Of a stretch of DNA of 62,142 nucleotides, positions 26,969-34,723 are shown piece after piece. Both the position numbers and the translations under genes were made by a program. The notes below the pieces were generated by a model, which was given only the letters and a program-made list of their open reading frames with translations, ran no database searches and had not been told where the DNA came from. The stretch is from Muribaculum sp. (lineage in GTDB: Bacteria > Bacteroidota > Bacteroidia > Bacteroidales > Muribaculaceae). The DNA is taken from contig JAMPAZ010000007.1 in the NCBI GenBank assembly GCA_023666965.1, positions 1-62,142 of the forward strand, given 5' to 3'. How positions within the stretch are numbered: position 1 is the stretch's first letter; each line of letters opens with the position of its first letter.

Positions 26969-27361
26969 TTATTTGTATGAGGCCAAAGTAAATCCTTGGT
27001 CATAAAGTTCGTTGAGCAATTCATATTCATCCACTTCGGTGTCGCAGTAGTCATAGATTTGGTCGGAAGCGAGCACGCTGGCTATGACAGGATTTTTAGT
27101 CATGTCGTCATACGAACTTCTGCCTGAGATGTCGTTGAAAATCCACATCATCAGCCATATTCCGCAGAACATAGCCGCCATATAGGCGTATGGACGAACC
27201 CGTTGCCACAATGTACGCGGCAATATGCGCTCTTCTGAACGTATCTCTTTCTCCGGAAGATTCTGCATCATGCGTGAGGCAAAATCCTCGAAATAACCGT
27301 TCGGGACAGTCATGCCTGACCGCCGGTTGAGTTGATTCAATATGTCGCTGTCCTGTTTCAT
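26969..27361 (-). CDS. Single-TM protein, putative anti-sigma factor
   Basis: A 130-aa protein: cytoplasmic N-terminus of about 60 residues (LNRRSGMTVPNGYFEDFASRMM...), one TM helix (about 74-92, YMAAMFCGIWLMMWIF) and an acidic periplasmic tail. It sits 70 bp downstream of an ECF sigma gene and 18 bp upstream of a Spy-like gene. Position and topology suggest an anti-sigma regulator. The N-terminal PxGYFE motif is often seen in Bacteroidota proteins in this position, from memory. No canonical zinc anti-sigma motif is present. Confidence 0.6.
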   Translation of the reverse strand: MKQDSDILNQLNRRSGMTVPNGYFEDFASRMMQNLPEKEIRSEERILPRTLWQRVRPYAYMAAMFCGIWLMMWIFNDISGRSSYDDMTKNPVIASVLASDQIYDYCDTEVDEYELLNELYDQGFTLASYK

Positions 27362-27431
27362 ACGGTTGAGGGTTATAGTTAATTTCTCTCTCTTGGTTGT
27401 TTAGGTTTAGACTAAGAGCCGGGGAAAAGGT

Positions 27432-27992
27432 TTAATCTGTTTCGTTGAAATATTGCTCTATTTTTTTTGTGGCCAGATGATAGGATGCCTTAAGGGCCCC
27501 TACGGATGTGCCGAGTATCTCCGACATCTGCTCGTACTTCATATCGTCGAAATACCTCATGTTGAACACGAGCCGTTGCTTCTCAGGCAGTGTCGCTATG
27601 GCTTTACGGAGCTTTAGAGCCAACTCGTCGCCGTCGATATGGGAGTCGGCCTCGATGACATTGGCCAGATGCGACTCTTCATCGTCGAGCGACAGATTAA
27701 GTCGCCTGCGTTCGCGTGCCATGAAGGTGATGCTCTCATTGATGGCTATCTTGTAGAGCCATGTCGACAGCTTGGCGTCGCCGCGGAAATTCTCAATCGA
27801 CGACCACGCTTTCATAAAAGTGTTTTGGAGAAGGTCGTCGGCATCTTCGTGGCTCTCCACCATACGGCGTATCTGCCAATAGAGCGGTTCGCCGTAGAGC
27901 TTAATCACTTCACCGAAAGCATCACGGCACTGAGCCGGGTCGCGTAGCCTCGCTATCAGTTCTGGTGGATCCTGTTGGAATTCTTTTGCCAT
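27432..27992 (-). CDS. ECF RNA polymerase sigma factor
   Basis: A 186-aa sigma-70 family factor. Region 2 includes HEDADDLLQNTFMKAWSSI and FRGDAKLSTWLYKIAINES. Region 4 includes LPEKQRLVFNMRYFDDM and the HTH YEQMSEILGTSVGALKASYH. The ATG at 27992 was chosen because region 2 then begins at the usual distance; an in-frame extension to 28070 spans the promoter. It heads a three-gene unit with a putative anti-sigma and a Spy-like protein. Confidence 0.92.
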   Translation of the reverse strand: MAKEFQQDPPELIARLRDPAQCRDAFGEVIKLYGEPLYWQIRRMVESHEDADDLLQNTFMKAWSSIENFRGDAKLSTWLYKIAINESITFMARERRRLNLSLDDEESHLANVIEADSHIDGDELALKLRKAIATLPEKQRLVFNMRYFDDMKYEQMSEILGTSVGALKASYHLATKKIEQYFNETD

Positions 27993-28027
27993 CGGTGAAA
28001 TTTGTGGTTTATAACTGAATTTATTGC

Positions 28028-28035
28028 CAAAATTA
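28028..28035 (-). promoter_or_regulatory. -7 box for the ECF sigma operon
   Basis: TAATTTTG on the minus strand fits the housekeeping TAnnTTTG box, 35 bp before the start at 27992. It supports the shorter start. Confidence 0.5.
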
Positions 28036-28136
28036 CGGAATCTTTTTCGTAATTTCGTCCTAAACGGCATTTAAATTGTTGTAAAAACACTTAAAGTAAT
28101 GTTCTTGGACATTCCGAGGGATTTTTAGACATATTT

Positions 28137-28144
28137 TAATTTTG
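28137..28144 (+). promoter_or_regulatory. -7 box for the ZIP transporter gene
   Basis: TAATTTTG fits TAnnTTTG, 15 bp before the ATG at 28160. Confidence 0.5.
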
Positions 28145-28159
28145 ACGTAAACATTGTCT

Positions 28160-28963
28160 ATGGAGGTAGAATTGACATTTAACAATGTGGCGGCCGCGCT
28201 GTTGCTCACTTTGATAGCGGGTTTGTCGACCGGCATAGGAAGTCTAATGGCTTTTTTTGCCAAGCATACCAACACGCGTTTTCTCTCCTTTTCGCTCGGG
28301 CTTTCGGCCGGAGTGATGGTCTACGTATCGTTCATGGAACTTATGCCCGATGCCATGGAGTCGATGCTGTCCATTCATCAGGGGAAGATGGGGATGCTGT
28401 ATACGTTGCTCGCCTTTTTTGCCGGTATGGGTTTGATTGCCCTGATTGACTTCATGGTGCCCGATGCAGAAAATCCGCATGAGTTCCACGACATACACAA
28501 CCCCTCGTCGGGCGGTCGGCTTAAGCATACCGGTTATCTGTTGGCTTTGACCATCGGCATACATAATTTTCCAGAGGGTATCGCCACTTTTGTCTCCGGA
28601 CTCGAGGGTTTGGACATTGCGTTGCCGATAGTGGTGGCCATCGCCATACACAACATTCCCGAGGGCATTGCCGTGTCGGTGCCCATCTACCATTCCACAG
28701 GAAGCAGGAAGAAGGCCCTCGTTTATTCCATCCTTTCAGGCGTGGCCGAGCCGATAGGTGCGCTGTTTGCCATCGCTTTTCTTCTTCCGATATGGACTCC
28801 GGCGGTAAATGCTGTGTGTATGGCCGCCGTGGCCGGAATCATGGTCTTTATTTCGTTCGACGAACTGCTGCCCGGAGCCGAGGAGTATGGCCATCATCAT
28901 TTGGCCGTGTGGGGCGTGATAGTCGGAATGGCGGTGATGGGCTTAGGGCTGTTGCTTTTTTAG
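28160..28963 (+). CDS. zupT: ZIP family zinc transporter (ZupT-like)
   Basis: A 267-aa inner-membrane divalent-cation importer with eight predicted TM helices. The family hallmarks are the TM4 metal site HNFPEGIATFVSG and the TM5 site IAIHNIPEGIAVSVPIY, each with His and Glu ligands in the HNxPEG pattern. A short His-containing cytoplasmic loop (NPHEFHDIHN) lies between TM3 and TM4. The length fits ZupT. It could import Zn2+, Fe2+ or Mn2+. Confidence 0.93.
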   Translation: MEVELTFNNVAAALLLTLIAGLSTGIGSLMAFFAKHTNTRFLSFSLGLSAGVMVYVSFMELMPDAMESMLSIHQGKMGMLYTLLAFFAGMGLIALIDFMVPDAENPHEFHDIHNPSSGGRLKHTGYLLALTIGIHNFPEGIATFVSGLEGLDIALPIVVAIAIHNIPEGIAVSVPIYHSTGSRKKALVYSILSGVAEPIGALFAIAFLLPIWTPAVNAVCMAAVAGIMVFISFDELLPGAEEYGHHHLAVWGVIVGMAVMGLGLLLF

Positions 28964-29036
28964 TGCTTGTCGCTCAAATATGTGACAAAGTCTATAATCA
29001 CTATATATAGCGATTGCGCACGGGCCGAATAAGGCG

Positions 29037-29044
29037 TAATTTTG
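29037..29044 (+). promoter_or_regulatory. -7 box for the TonB receptor operon
   Basis: TAATTTTG fits TAnnTTTG, 34 bp before the ATG at 29079. Confidence 0.5.
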
Positions 29045-29078
29045 CGATTGTTAAAAATTATGCCAATATTCCCAAAAA

Positions 29079-31358
29079 ATGATAAAGAGATTATATATGG
29101 CCCTTGCCGCAGGCTTCTCGTTGACAGCCTTTTCGGCTCCCGTATCGTCGGAGTGGTCCGACACTACGCTTAACCTTAACGAGGTGTCGGTGACGGCGAT
29201 AAAGTTGTCTGATAAAGTGGATCGGTTGCCGGTGGCTTCTACGGTGATAGATCGCAGGCAAGTCGAGCGTCTAAATATAGTCACCATGAAGTCGGTTAGC
29301 GAGATTGCCCCCAATTTCTTCATCCCCGACTATGGTTCGCGTATGACATCCTCCATATATGTGCGCGGAATCGGTGCGCGTATCGACCAGCCAGTAGTGG
29401 GGCTGAACATCGACAATGTGCCATATCTCAATAAGGACAACTACGACTTCGACCTTCCCGACATAGAGCGCATCGAGGTGCTTCGCGGCCCGCAGAGCAC
29501 GCTGTATGGAAGAAACACTATGGGCGGACTCGTTAATATATATACGCTTTCGCCGATGAACTACCAGGGTATAAGGGCCTTGGCTGAGTACGGCACGGCC
29601 AACACCGTCAGAGCGTCGGTCGGAGCCTATGAAAAGCTGACGGACGATCTGGGCATGTCGTTAAGCGCGTATTTTACCCACACCGACGGATTTTTCAGGA
29701 ATCTTTACAATGGCAAGAAGGTCGACAAAGAAAATCAGGGCACTCTGCGGTGGAAGACTGTCTGGAACCCTTCTTCCGGACTCTCGATCGAAAATGTCGC
29801 TTCGCTTCAGATAGCACGTCAGGGTGGTTATCCCTACCAATTCATTGAGACCGGAGAGATTAACTATAACGACACGTGCTACTATCGCCGAAATTCGGTG
29901 AGCGACGGCCTTACGGTCAACTGGCGCGTAGGGAATGTAAACTTGTCGAGCATCACGAGCTTCCAATATATCGACGACGATATGACGCTCGACCAAGACT
30001 TTTTGCCGAAAGACTATTTTACTCTGACGCAGGCTCGTAAAGAGTGGGCGTTTACCCAAGATTTTATCGGAAGAGGCTCGGTCGGAGCATACTCGTGGCT
30101 CGGCGGCCTATTCGGATTTTATAAGAAAGCCAAGATGGATGCGCCCGTGACTTTCAAGCAGGAAGGCATCAGCGACATTATCACCGGAAACGTCAATTCC
30201 AACGAAAAAATACCTATCAAGCTTCAATGGGACGACGACCATCTTCTGCTCGACAGCCACTTCGACAATCCCGTGTATGGCGCGGCGTTTTACCATCAGA
30301 GTTCGCTCAACCTTGGTCGGTGGAATCTGTCCGTGGGGCTTCGTCTCGACATTGAACATAACAAGCTGGACTACAATAGCCTTTGCGACACTCACTTCTC
30401 CATACTTCCCAAGAGTCCGGCCATACCAATTCCACCGATGAACAATTTGCCGGTGAACATCGACGAGTCCGGCCATTTGTCGCGCACTTTTGTTGAACTC
30501 CTGCCTAAATTTACGGCCACGTATGCTTGGTCGGATGTGTCGGGCAATAATGTCTATGCCTCGGTTGCCAAGGGATATAAGGCCGGGGGCTATAACACTC
30601 AGATGTTCAGCAACGTGCTTCAGCAGAAGCTGATGCAGGAGATGATGAAATTTATGCCTTCCATGGGTGGACGGGCTGACGATGAAGGTTCAGATCCGGA
30701 ATCAACTGCCGATGACGTGGTCTCCTATAAACCCGAATACAGCTATAATTATGAGCTCGGGGCGCATGTGGCCACCGCCGACGGACGCTTCAACGGCCAG
30801 CTGGCACTGTTCTACATCGACTGCCGCGACCAGCAACTCACGAAGTTTCCCGACAACGGCGGTACGGGGCGAATGATGACCAATGCCGGAAAAACCCGCA
30901 GCTTCGGCGTAGAACTCTCGGCCCGCTATGCACCTGCGCAACGATGGCTGTTCAACGCTTCTTATGGCTACACTAACGCTAAATTCCGCAAATACGACGA
31001 CGGCCACGACGACTGGGCCGGTAAATATATTCCTTATGCTCCGCAACACACCATGTTTGTCGGGGCGACTTACACTCAGCCTCTTCGTGCTTCGTGGGCC
31101 GACAAGTTAGTGTTCAACGTCAATTGCCGTGGCGTAGGACAAATCTATTGGAATGAGGAAAATACTGTTAAACAACCCTTTTATTCATTAATTGGAGCTT
31201 CAATCAGTTTGGAACATAAAAATTATTCATTAATTTTGTGGTGTGAAAATCTCGCAGATGCAAATTATGACACGTTTTATTTCGTTTCAATCAATAACGC
31301 ATTTCTACAACGTGGCAAAAAACGCCAGACCGGCATCACACTCCGATTTAATATTTAA
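29079..31358 (+). CDS. TonB-dependent outer-membrane receptor
   Basis: A 759-aa receptor. Signal peptide to about 20, an N-terminal TonB-box-like stretch (LNLNEVSVTAIKLSDKV), a plug domain (VDRLPVASTVIDRRQV to IERIEVLRGPQSTLYGRN) and a 22-strand barrel ending in an aromatic C-terminus (GITLRFNI). It lacks the carboxypeptidase-like extension of SusC proteins, so it is closer to siderophore, vitamin or metal receptors. It is followed 24 bp later by a lipoprotein gene. The barrel holds a Met/Gln-rich insertion (QMFSNVLQQKLMQEMMKFMP, about 510-530). Substrate unknown. Confidence 0.92.
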   Translation: MIKRLYMALAAGFSLTAFSAPVSSEWSDTTLNLNEVSVTAIKLSDKVDRLPVASTVIDRRQVERLNIVTMKSVSEIAPNFFIPDYGSRMTSSIYVRGIGARIDQPVVGLNIDNVPYLNKDNYDFDLPDIERIEVLRGPQSTLYGRNTMGGLVNIYTLSPMNYQGIRALAEYGTANTVRASVGAYEKLTDDLGMSLSAYFTHTDGFFRNLYNGKKVDKENQGTLRWKTVWNPSSGLSIENVASLQIARQGGYPYQFIETGEINYNDTCYYRRNSVSDGLTVNWRVGNVNLSSITSFQYIDDDMTLDQDFLPKDYFTLTQARKEWAFTQDFIGRGSVGAYSWLGGLFGFYKKAKMDAPVTFKQEGISDIITGNVNSNEKIPIKLQWDDDHLLLDSHFDNPVYGAAFYHQSSLNLGRWNLSVGLRLDIEHNKLDYNSLCDTHFSILPKSPAIPIPPMNNLPVNIDESGHLSRTFVELLPKFTATYAWSDVSGNNVYASVAKGYKAGGYNTQMFSNVLQQKLMQEMMKFMPSMGGRADDEGSDPESTADDVVSYKPEYSYNYELGAHVATADGRFNGQLALFYIDCRDQQLTKFPDNGGTGRMMTNAGKTRSFGVELSARYAPAQRWLFNASYGYTNAKFRKYDDGHDDWAGKYIPYAPQHTMFVGATYTQPLRASWADKLVFNVNCRGVGQIYWNEENTVKQPFYSLIGASISLEHKNYSLILWCENLADANYDTFYFVSINNAFLQRGKKRQTGITLRFNI

Positions 31359-31382
31359 TAAAAAACTATAATTGACAAATAA

Positions 31383-32276
31383 ATGAAGAAAACCTACAGA
31401 TTCCTCTTCGGTGCTATGGTTGCAGTGGCTTTGGCCTCATGTAACTCAGGTAAGAACGAATATAATCAGACCGTCACGCGTGACATGCTGACCGTGACCA
31501 TCGGCAATGGACAGAAGGCTTTTACTAAAAATCAAGCTGTATATAATTTCGACATGTATAATCCAAGCGATGCATCGTTTGCGATCAGTTCGCTGAATAT
31601 ACCCGCCGCTTCGAGCATAAACAACGTCGTTTTTTCAAATCTTTCGTTCAACGTTAAGCAAGGCTCGGTAGGCGACGGATCCACAGTCAGCAGCGGTTAC
31701 AAGTTCTCCCTTGCTGGCACCTCGACCTGTCCGGCCCTCAACGGCTACAGCATTTCGTCGTTTGATGTCTATCTCGGTGGATACAACTATGCCAACGCGT
31801 CTTACTCCATCACGCTCGACAATAACATCTTCATAGCCAGCTTCGCTACTGTCCAGGCTTACTTTACGAAGACCTCTGTAAGCGAGCAGAATAGCGCAGG
31901 TACCGACTTTGTGACTTTCGGCTCTCAAACCAACCAGGTGCAGATTAATATCAACGCCGATATGCACACAGCCGATGTGACTATCTATCAGGCTAAATTC
32001 TCCGAAAACCAGACAGCCCAGGATATAGTTTATCGCAATCTGCCCGTCGATATGGATGCTACACGCTTGATGATTACGTCGAACAATCCCGTCGTTCCAA
32101 CCAAGACAGGCACCAGCACCACCGACAATACGCTTCCTGATTTTACCGCCGACTCGTTCATGATCACGTTGAACACCTGCTATTCTGCTGAAGGAAGAAT
32201 GCAGTTCCGCATCGGCGACAAGCTCGTAAACGCAGCTCTACTTGAGTTCCTCCCCGCATCTACTCTGAATCCATAA
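31383..32276 (+). CDS. Lipoprotein partner of the TonB receptor
   Basis: A 297-aa lipoprotein (signal MKKTYRFLFGAMVAVALASC, Cys20). The rest is beta-rich with many Ser, Asn and Thr and few charges, typical of a surface-exposed beta-sandwich. There is no SusD signature. Co-transcription with the receptor and a strong terminator right after it suggest a dedicated ligand-capture or accessory role. Family not recognised. Confidence 0.7.
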   Translation: MKKTYRFLFGAMVAVALASCNSGKNEYNQTVTRDMLTVTIGNGQKAFTKNQAVYNFDMYNPSDASFAISSLNIPAASSINNVVFSNLSFNVKQGSVGDGSTVSSGYKFSLAGTSTCPALNGYSISSFDVYLGGYNYANASYSITLDNNIFIASFATVQAYFTKTSVSEQNSAGTDFVTFGSQTNQVQININADMHTADVTIYQAKFSENQTAQDIVYRNLPVDMDATRLMITSNNPVVPTKTGTSTTDNTLPDFTADSFMITLNTCYSAEGRMQFRIGDKLVNAALLEFLPASTLNP

Positions 32277-32305
32277 CACTCGACTTAAAATATTTCTTAA
32301 TAAAG

Positions 32306-32339
32306 AAGCGACGGTTTCCTCGATTGGAGACCGTCGCTT
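32306..32339 (+). terminator. Strong intrinsic terminator after the TonB receptor operon
   Basis: A 14-bp stem (32306-32319 with 32326-32339, one G-T wobble) closes a 6-nt loop and runs into a TTATATTT tail, 29 bp after the lipoprotein stop. Confidence 0.85.
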
Positions 32340-32527
32340 TATATTTATCTGTATACCGAGGGGGGCGAATGGCGGCTATTTCATCCGCACAAGTCAGGAT
32401 TTTTTCCTTTCGCTGAACCTCTTCCTTTGTTCTTATAACGCTATTGCTGAGACGATTGTTCGGCATGTTGACTCCTTACCGGAAAATTTTACCCCAATTT
32501 TGCAGTATAATCGGACCGAAGCGGTAT

Positions 32528-32535
32528 TAACTTTG
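32528..32535 (+). promoter_or_regulatory. -7 box for the terminase-associated pair
   Basis: TAACTTTG fits TAnnTTTG, 23 bp before the ATG at 32559. A host-type promoter directly before a phage-like gene suggests stable chromosomal expression. Confidence 0.55.
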
Positions 32536-32558
32536 CGGTAGAATCAAATTTTAATGCT

Positions 32559-34721
32559 ATGAAAACTATCTCAATTCATCCCCAATTGCCGAGGGGCAAC
32601 GATGTCGTCTCGACGGCTGTCAATCTTAGGGTCAACCCGTTAGAGGGTTCATCGGTTAAACCTCCGTTAACCCCTGCAGTTGCCGAATCTCCCGACTGCC
32701 CGTCGGATTCAGGCAGAGCCGACGTGGCTCCGCGACGTTATCCTCCAATATCGTTTAAAGCCATGTCAAGACAGGTTTATACCGACTGTACACGTGAGTT
32801 TACGCTGTCGGGCGATGCCGACTATCTGCATTGGAGCGGGCCTGTGGCCGAGTCAGACGCGGCGGCGGTGAGGGCCGACTTACAGTCGCTCTATCTCGAC
32901 ATTTCCGACAGAGCGCGCCGTGCCGGTCTGTACACTCAGCCCATGATGGTGTGGTATAAGGTCATTGACTCTGACCGCAATGAACTGTATCGGTCGGCGC
33001 CGGTCGTAGTCGGGGTCGGGGAGCAGGCTCTCGGCAAGCTTTCTGTCACACCCGACGGAGGCTCGTCGGCCTCTCCGTCTTTCTCCGGATTCAAGATGTC
33101 GATAGAAGCGTTTCGGCTCGGCGTGGTGTTCCCTGAAGAAATTTCCGGCGACTACGAAGATGCGGCGGCGTTGGAGATTATGGTGACTCCGCAGTTGCCT
33201 GTGGTATCGCTCGGATTTGATGCATCTGTGGCCATGGCGCGTGACGATGCCGGCGGGAGAGTCCTTGAGGCGAGGTTGTCGAAATCTCCTTACGCTGATT
33301 CGCTGATTCCTGCCATGCTCGACCGATTGGATCGGGTCAGTGAAGAAACGTATCGGTTCGGACGTGCGTTTTTCACCGAGATTGACTCTCTCGCCGGAAC
33401 GGAGATTGCAGTTACGCCTTTGCGGGAGATGTCAGTTTCTAATGAAAGTTCCTCTTTGATGAAGAAGCTTAAGACGGCTTTACCTGCGGTAGATAAAGTT
33501 GTCACCGAGACTTCGGTTCCGCATGGATTTTCGGCCAACGTAGCCACTCGCATCGCCGACATGATGGTATATGCCGATGTGACTCCTGTGCACTGTAAGC
33601 CTCCACGTCTATCCGAAATATCCGAGCCGTCTGATTCGCCCTCCGCCTGGACCGGAGTAGTCAGGGTGACGATTGCCGGCGATTCCGGTAAAGAGGAGGT
33701 GCTGTCGACGACGGAGAGCGGAATGTCGGGAATGCCCCTCGGATTGTCTCCCCTGATGGCCTATCCGCTTCCTAATGCGGTCAGAATGCAGGTTCAGGTT
33801 ACTGCGGCCGATACTGGTGAGCGGAGACTGCTGGACTTCCCTCTGCGACCTACACCGGCAGGAACTATGGCATATTGGGCCGACCGCGAGCTCGCTCCGG
33901 TTAAGATTGCATCGGGCGATTTGTCGGCTACGCCTTTGGCTCCGGTCAACCGTCAGGAGGAATTTCGACATCCGGGATTGATAGCCGTTGCTTCGGTCGA
34001 CAATCCCCGGCAGATTACAGCCTGTATCAATGTCTGCGATGGGTCAATAGTGTCGGTAACACCCTCGGTACGCTCTTCCGGAGCGTGGGACTTCGGCCGG
34101 CGTCATCTCTATGCTTTTTCGACCGACGGGGTATATTCGGTGGCGGTCAATACGTCGTGTACGCTGCTTTCGGCTCATTTGATTGACGCTTTGCCGGTGG
34201 AGGAGGGCTGCCATACGGCATATTCTCCCTATGGTGTCTATTTCTTGTCAGGCGACTCATTGTGGAAGGCGCTCGGATCTCGTGCTGTCCACACTTTGTC
34301 GGGCGTGGAGGCAGATGCCGTGGTTTGGAATAAGGAAAGTAGAGAATTGTGGTGTCTCCGCGATGGAGACAATGGACATATTGTATTGGACAATGGAGGA
34401 TGCTGGTATCTGTCAAAAGCTTCTTCCGGAGTTGAATGGTCGACCCGGATCTCCATCGGGGGAATGACCCCCATGCCTTTACGTCGCCTTTGCTGGCTCG
34501 TGGCCGGCTCCGGGTTGTCGGTTGATTTGGAAATTTCGGGCGACAACGGCAATCCTGACGAGGCCGTGGCCGTCTCCAACTTACGTGTAAGCGGTGATTT
34601 GAGTGCGCCGGTGCGCACCGCTGTGATAAGCCGGCCATATAGGTATCTGACCGCCAAGATAAAGGGGACGGTTAACGACGATTTTAAGCTTTCCGGACTG
34701 ATGCTCGGATTTGTTGACTAA
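32559..34721 (+). CDS. 720-aa protein of unknown function paired with terminase
   Basis: No signal peptide or TM helix is evident. The N-terminal third is Pro/Ser-rich and acidic. The C-terminal 280 residues show repeated short hydrophobic strands with sensor-like phrases (LYAFSTDGVYSVAV, YSPYGVYFLSGDSLWKAL, NKESRELWCLR), suggesting a beta-propeller or tail-fibre/baseplate-type beta structure. The stop is 2 bp before the terminase ATG, so the two are one translational unit. The gene follows its own host-like promoter. GC appears similar to neighbours. Function unknown; a structural phage-derived role is an inference from the partner. Confidence 0.65.
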   Translation: MKTISIHPQLPRGNDVVSTAVNLRVNPLEGSSVKPPLTPAVAESPDCPSDSGRADVAPRRYPPISFKAMSRQVYTDCTREFTLSGDADYLHWSGPVAESDAAAVRADLQSLYLDISDRARRAGLYTQPMMVWYKVIDSDRNELYRSAPVVVGVGEQALGKLSVTPDGGSSASPSFSGFKMSIEAFRLGVVFPEEISGDYEDAAALEIMVTPQLPVVSLGFDASVAMARDDAGGRVLEARLSKSPYADSLIPAMLDRLDRVSEETYRFGRAFFTEIDSLAGTEIAVTPLREMSVSNESSSLMKKLKTALPAVDKVVTETSVPHGFSANVATRIADMMVYADVTPVHCKPPRLSEISEPSDSPSAWTGVVRVTIAGDSGKEEVLSTTESGMSGMPLGLSPLMAYPLPNAVRMQVQVTAADTGERRLLDFPLRPTPAGTMAYWADRELAPVKIASGDLSATPLAPVNRQEEFRHPGLIAVASVDNPRQITACINVCDGSIVSVTPSVRSSGAWDFGRRHLYAFSTDGVYSVAVNTSCTLLSAHLIDALPVEEGCHTAYSPYGVYFLSGDSLWKALGSRAVHTLSGVEADAVVWNKESRELWCLRDGDNGHIVLDNGGCWYLSKASSGVEWSTRISIGGMTPMPLRRLCWLVAGSGLSVDLEISGDNGNPDEAVAVSNLRVSGDLSAPVRTAVISRPYRYLTAKIKGTVNDDFKLSGLMLGFVD

Positions 34722-34723
34722 CT

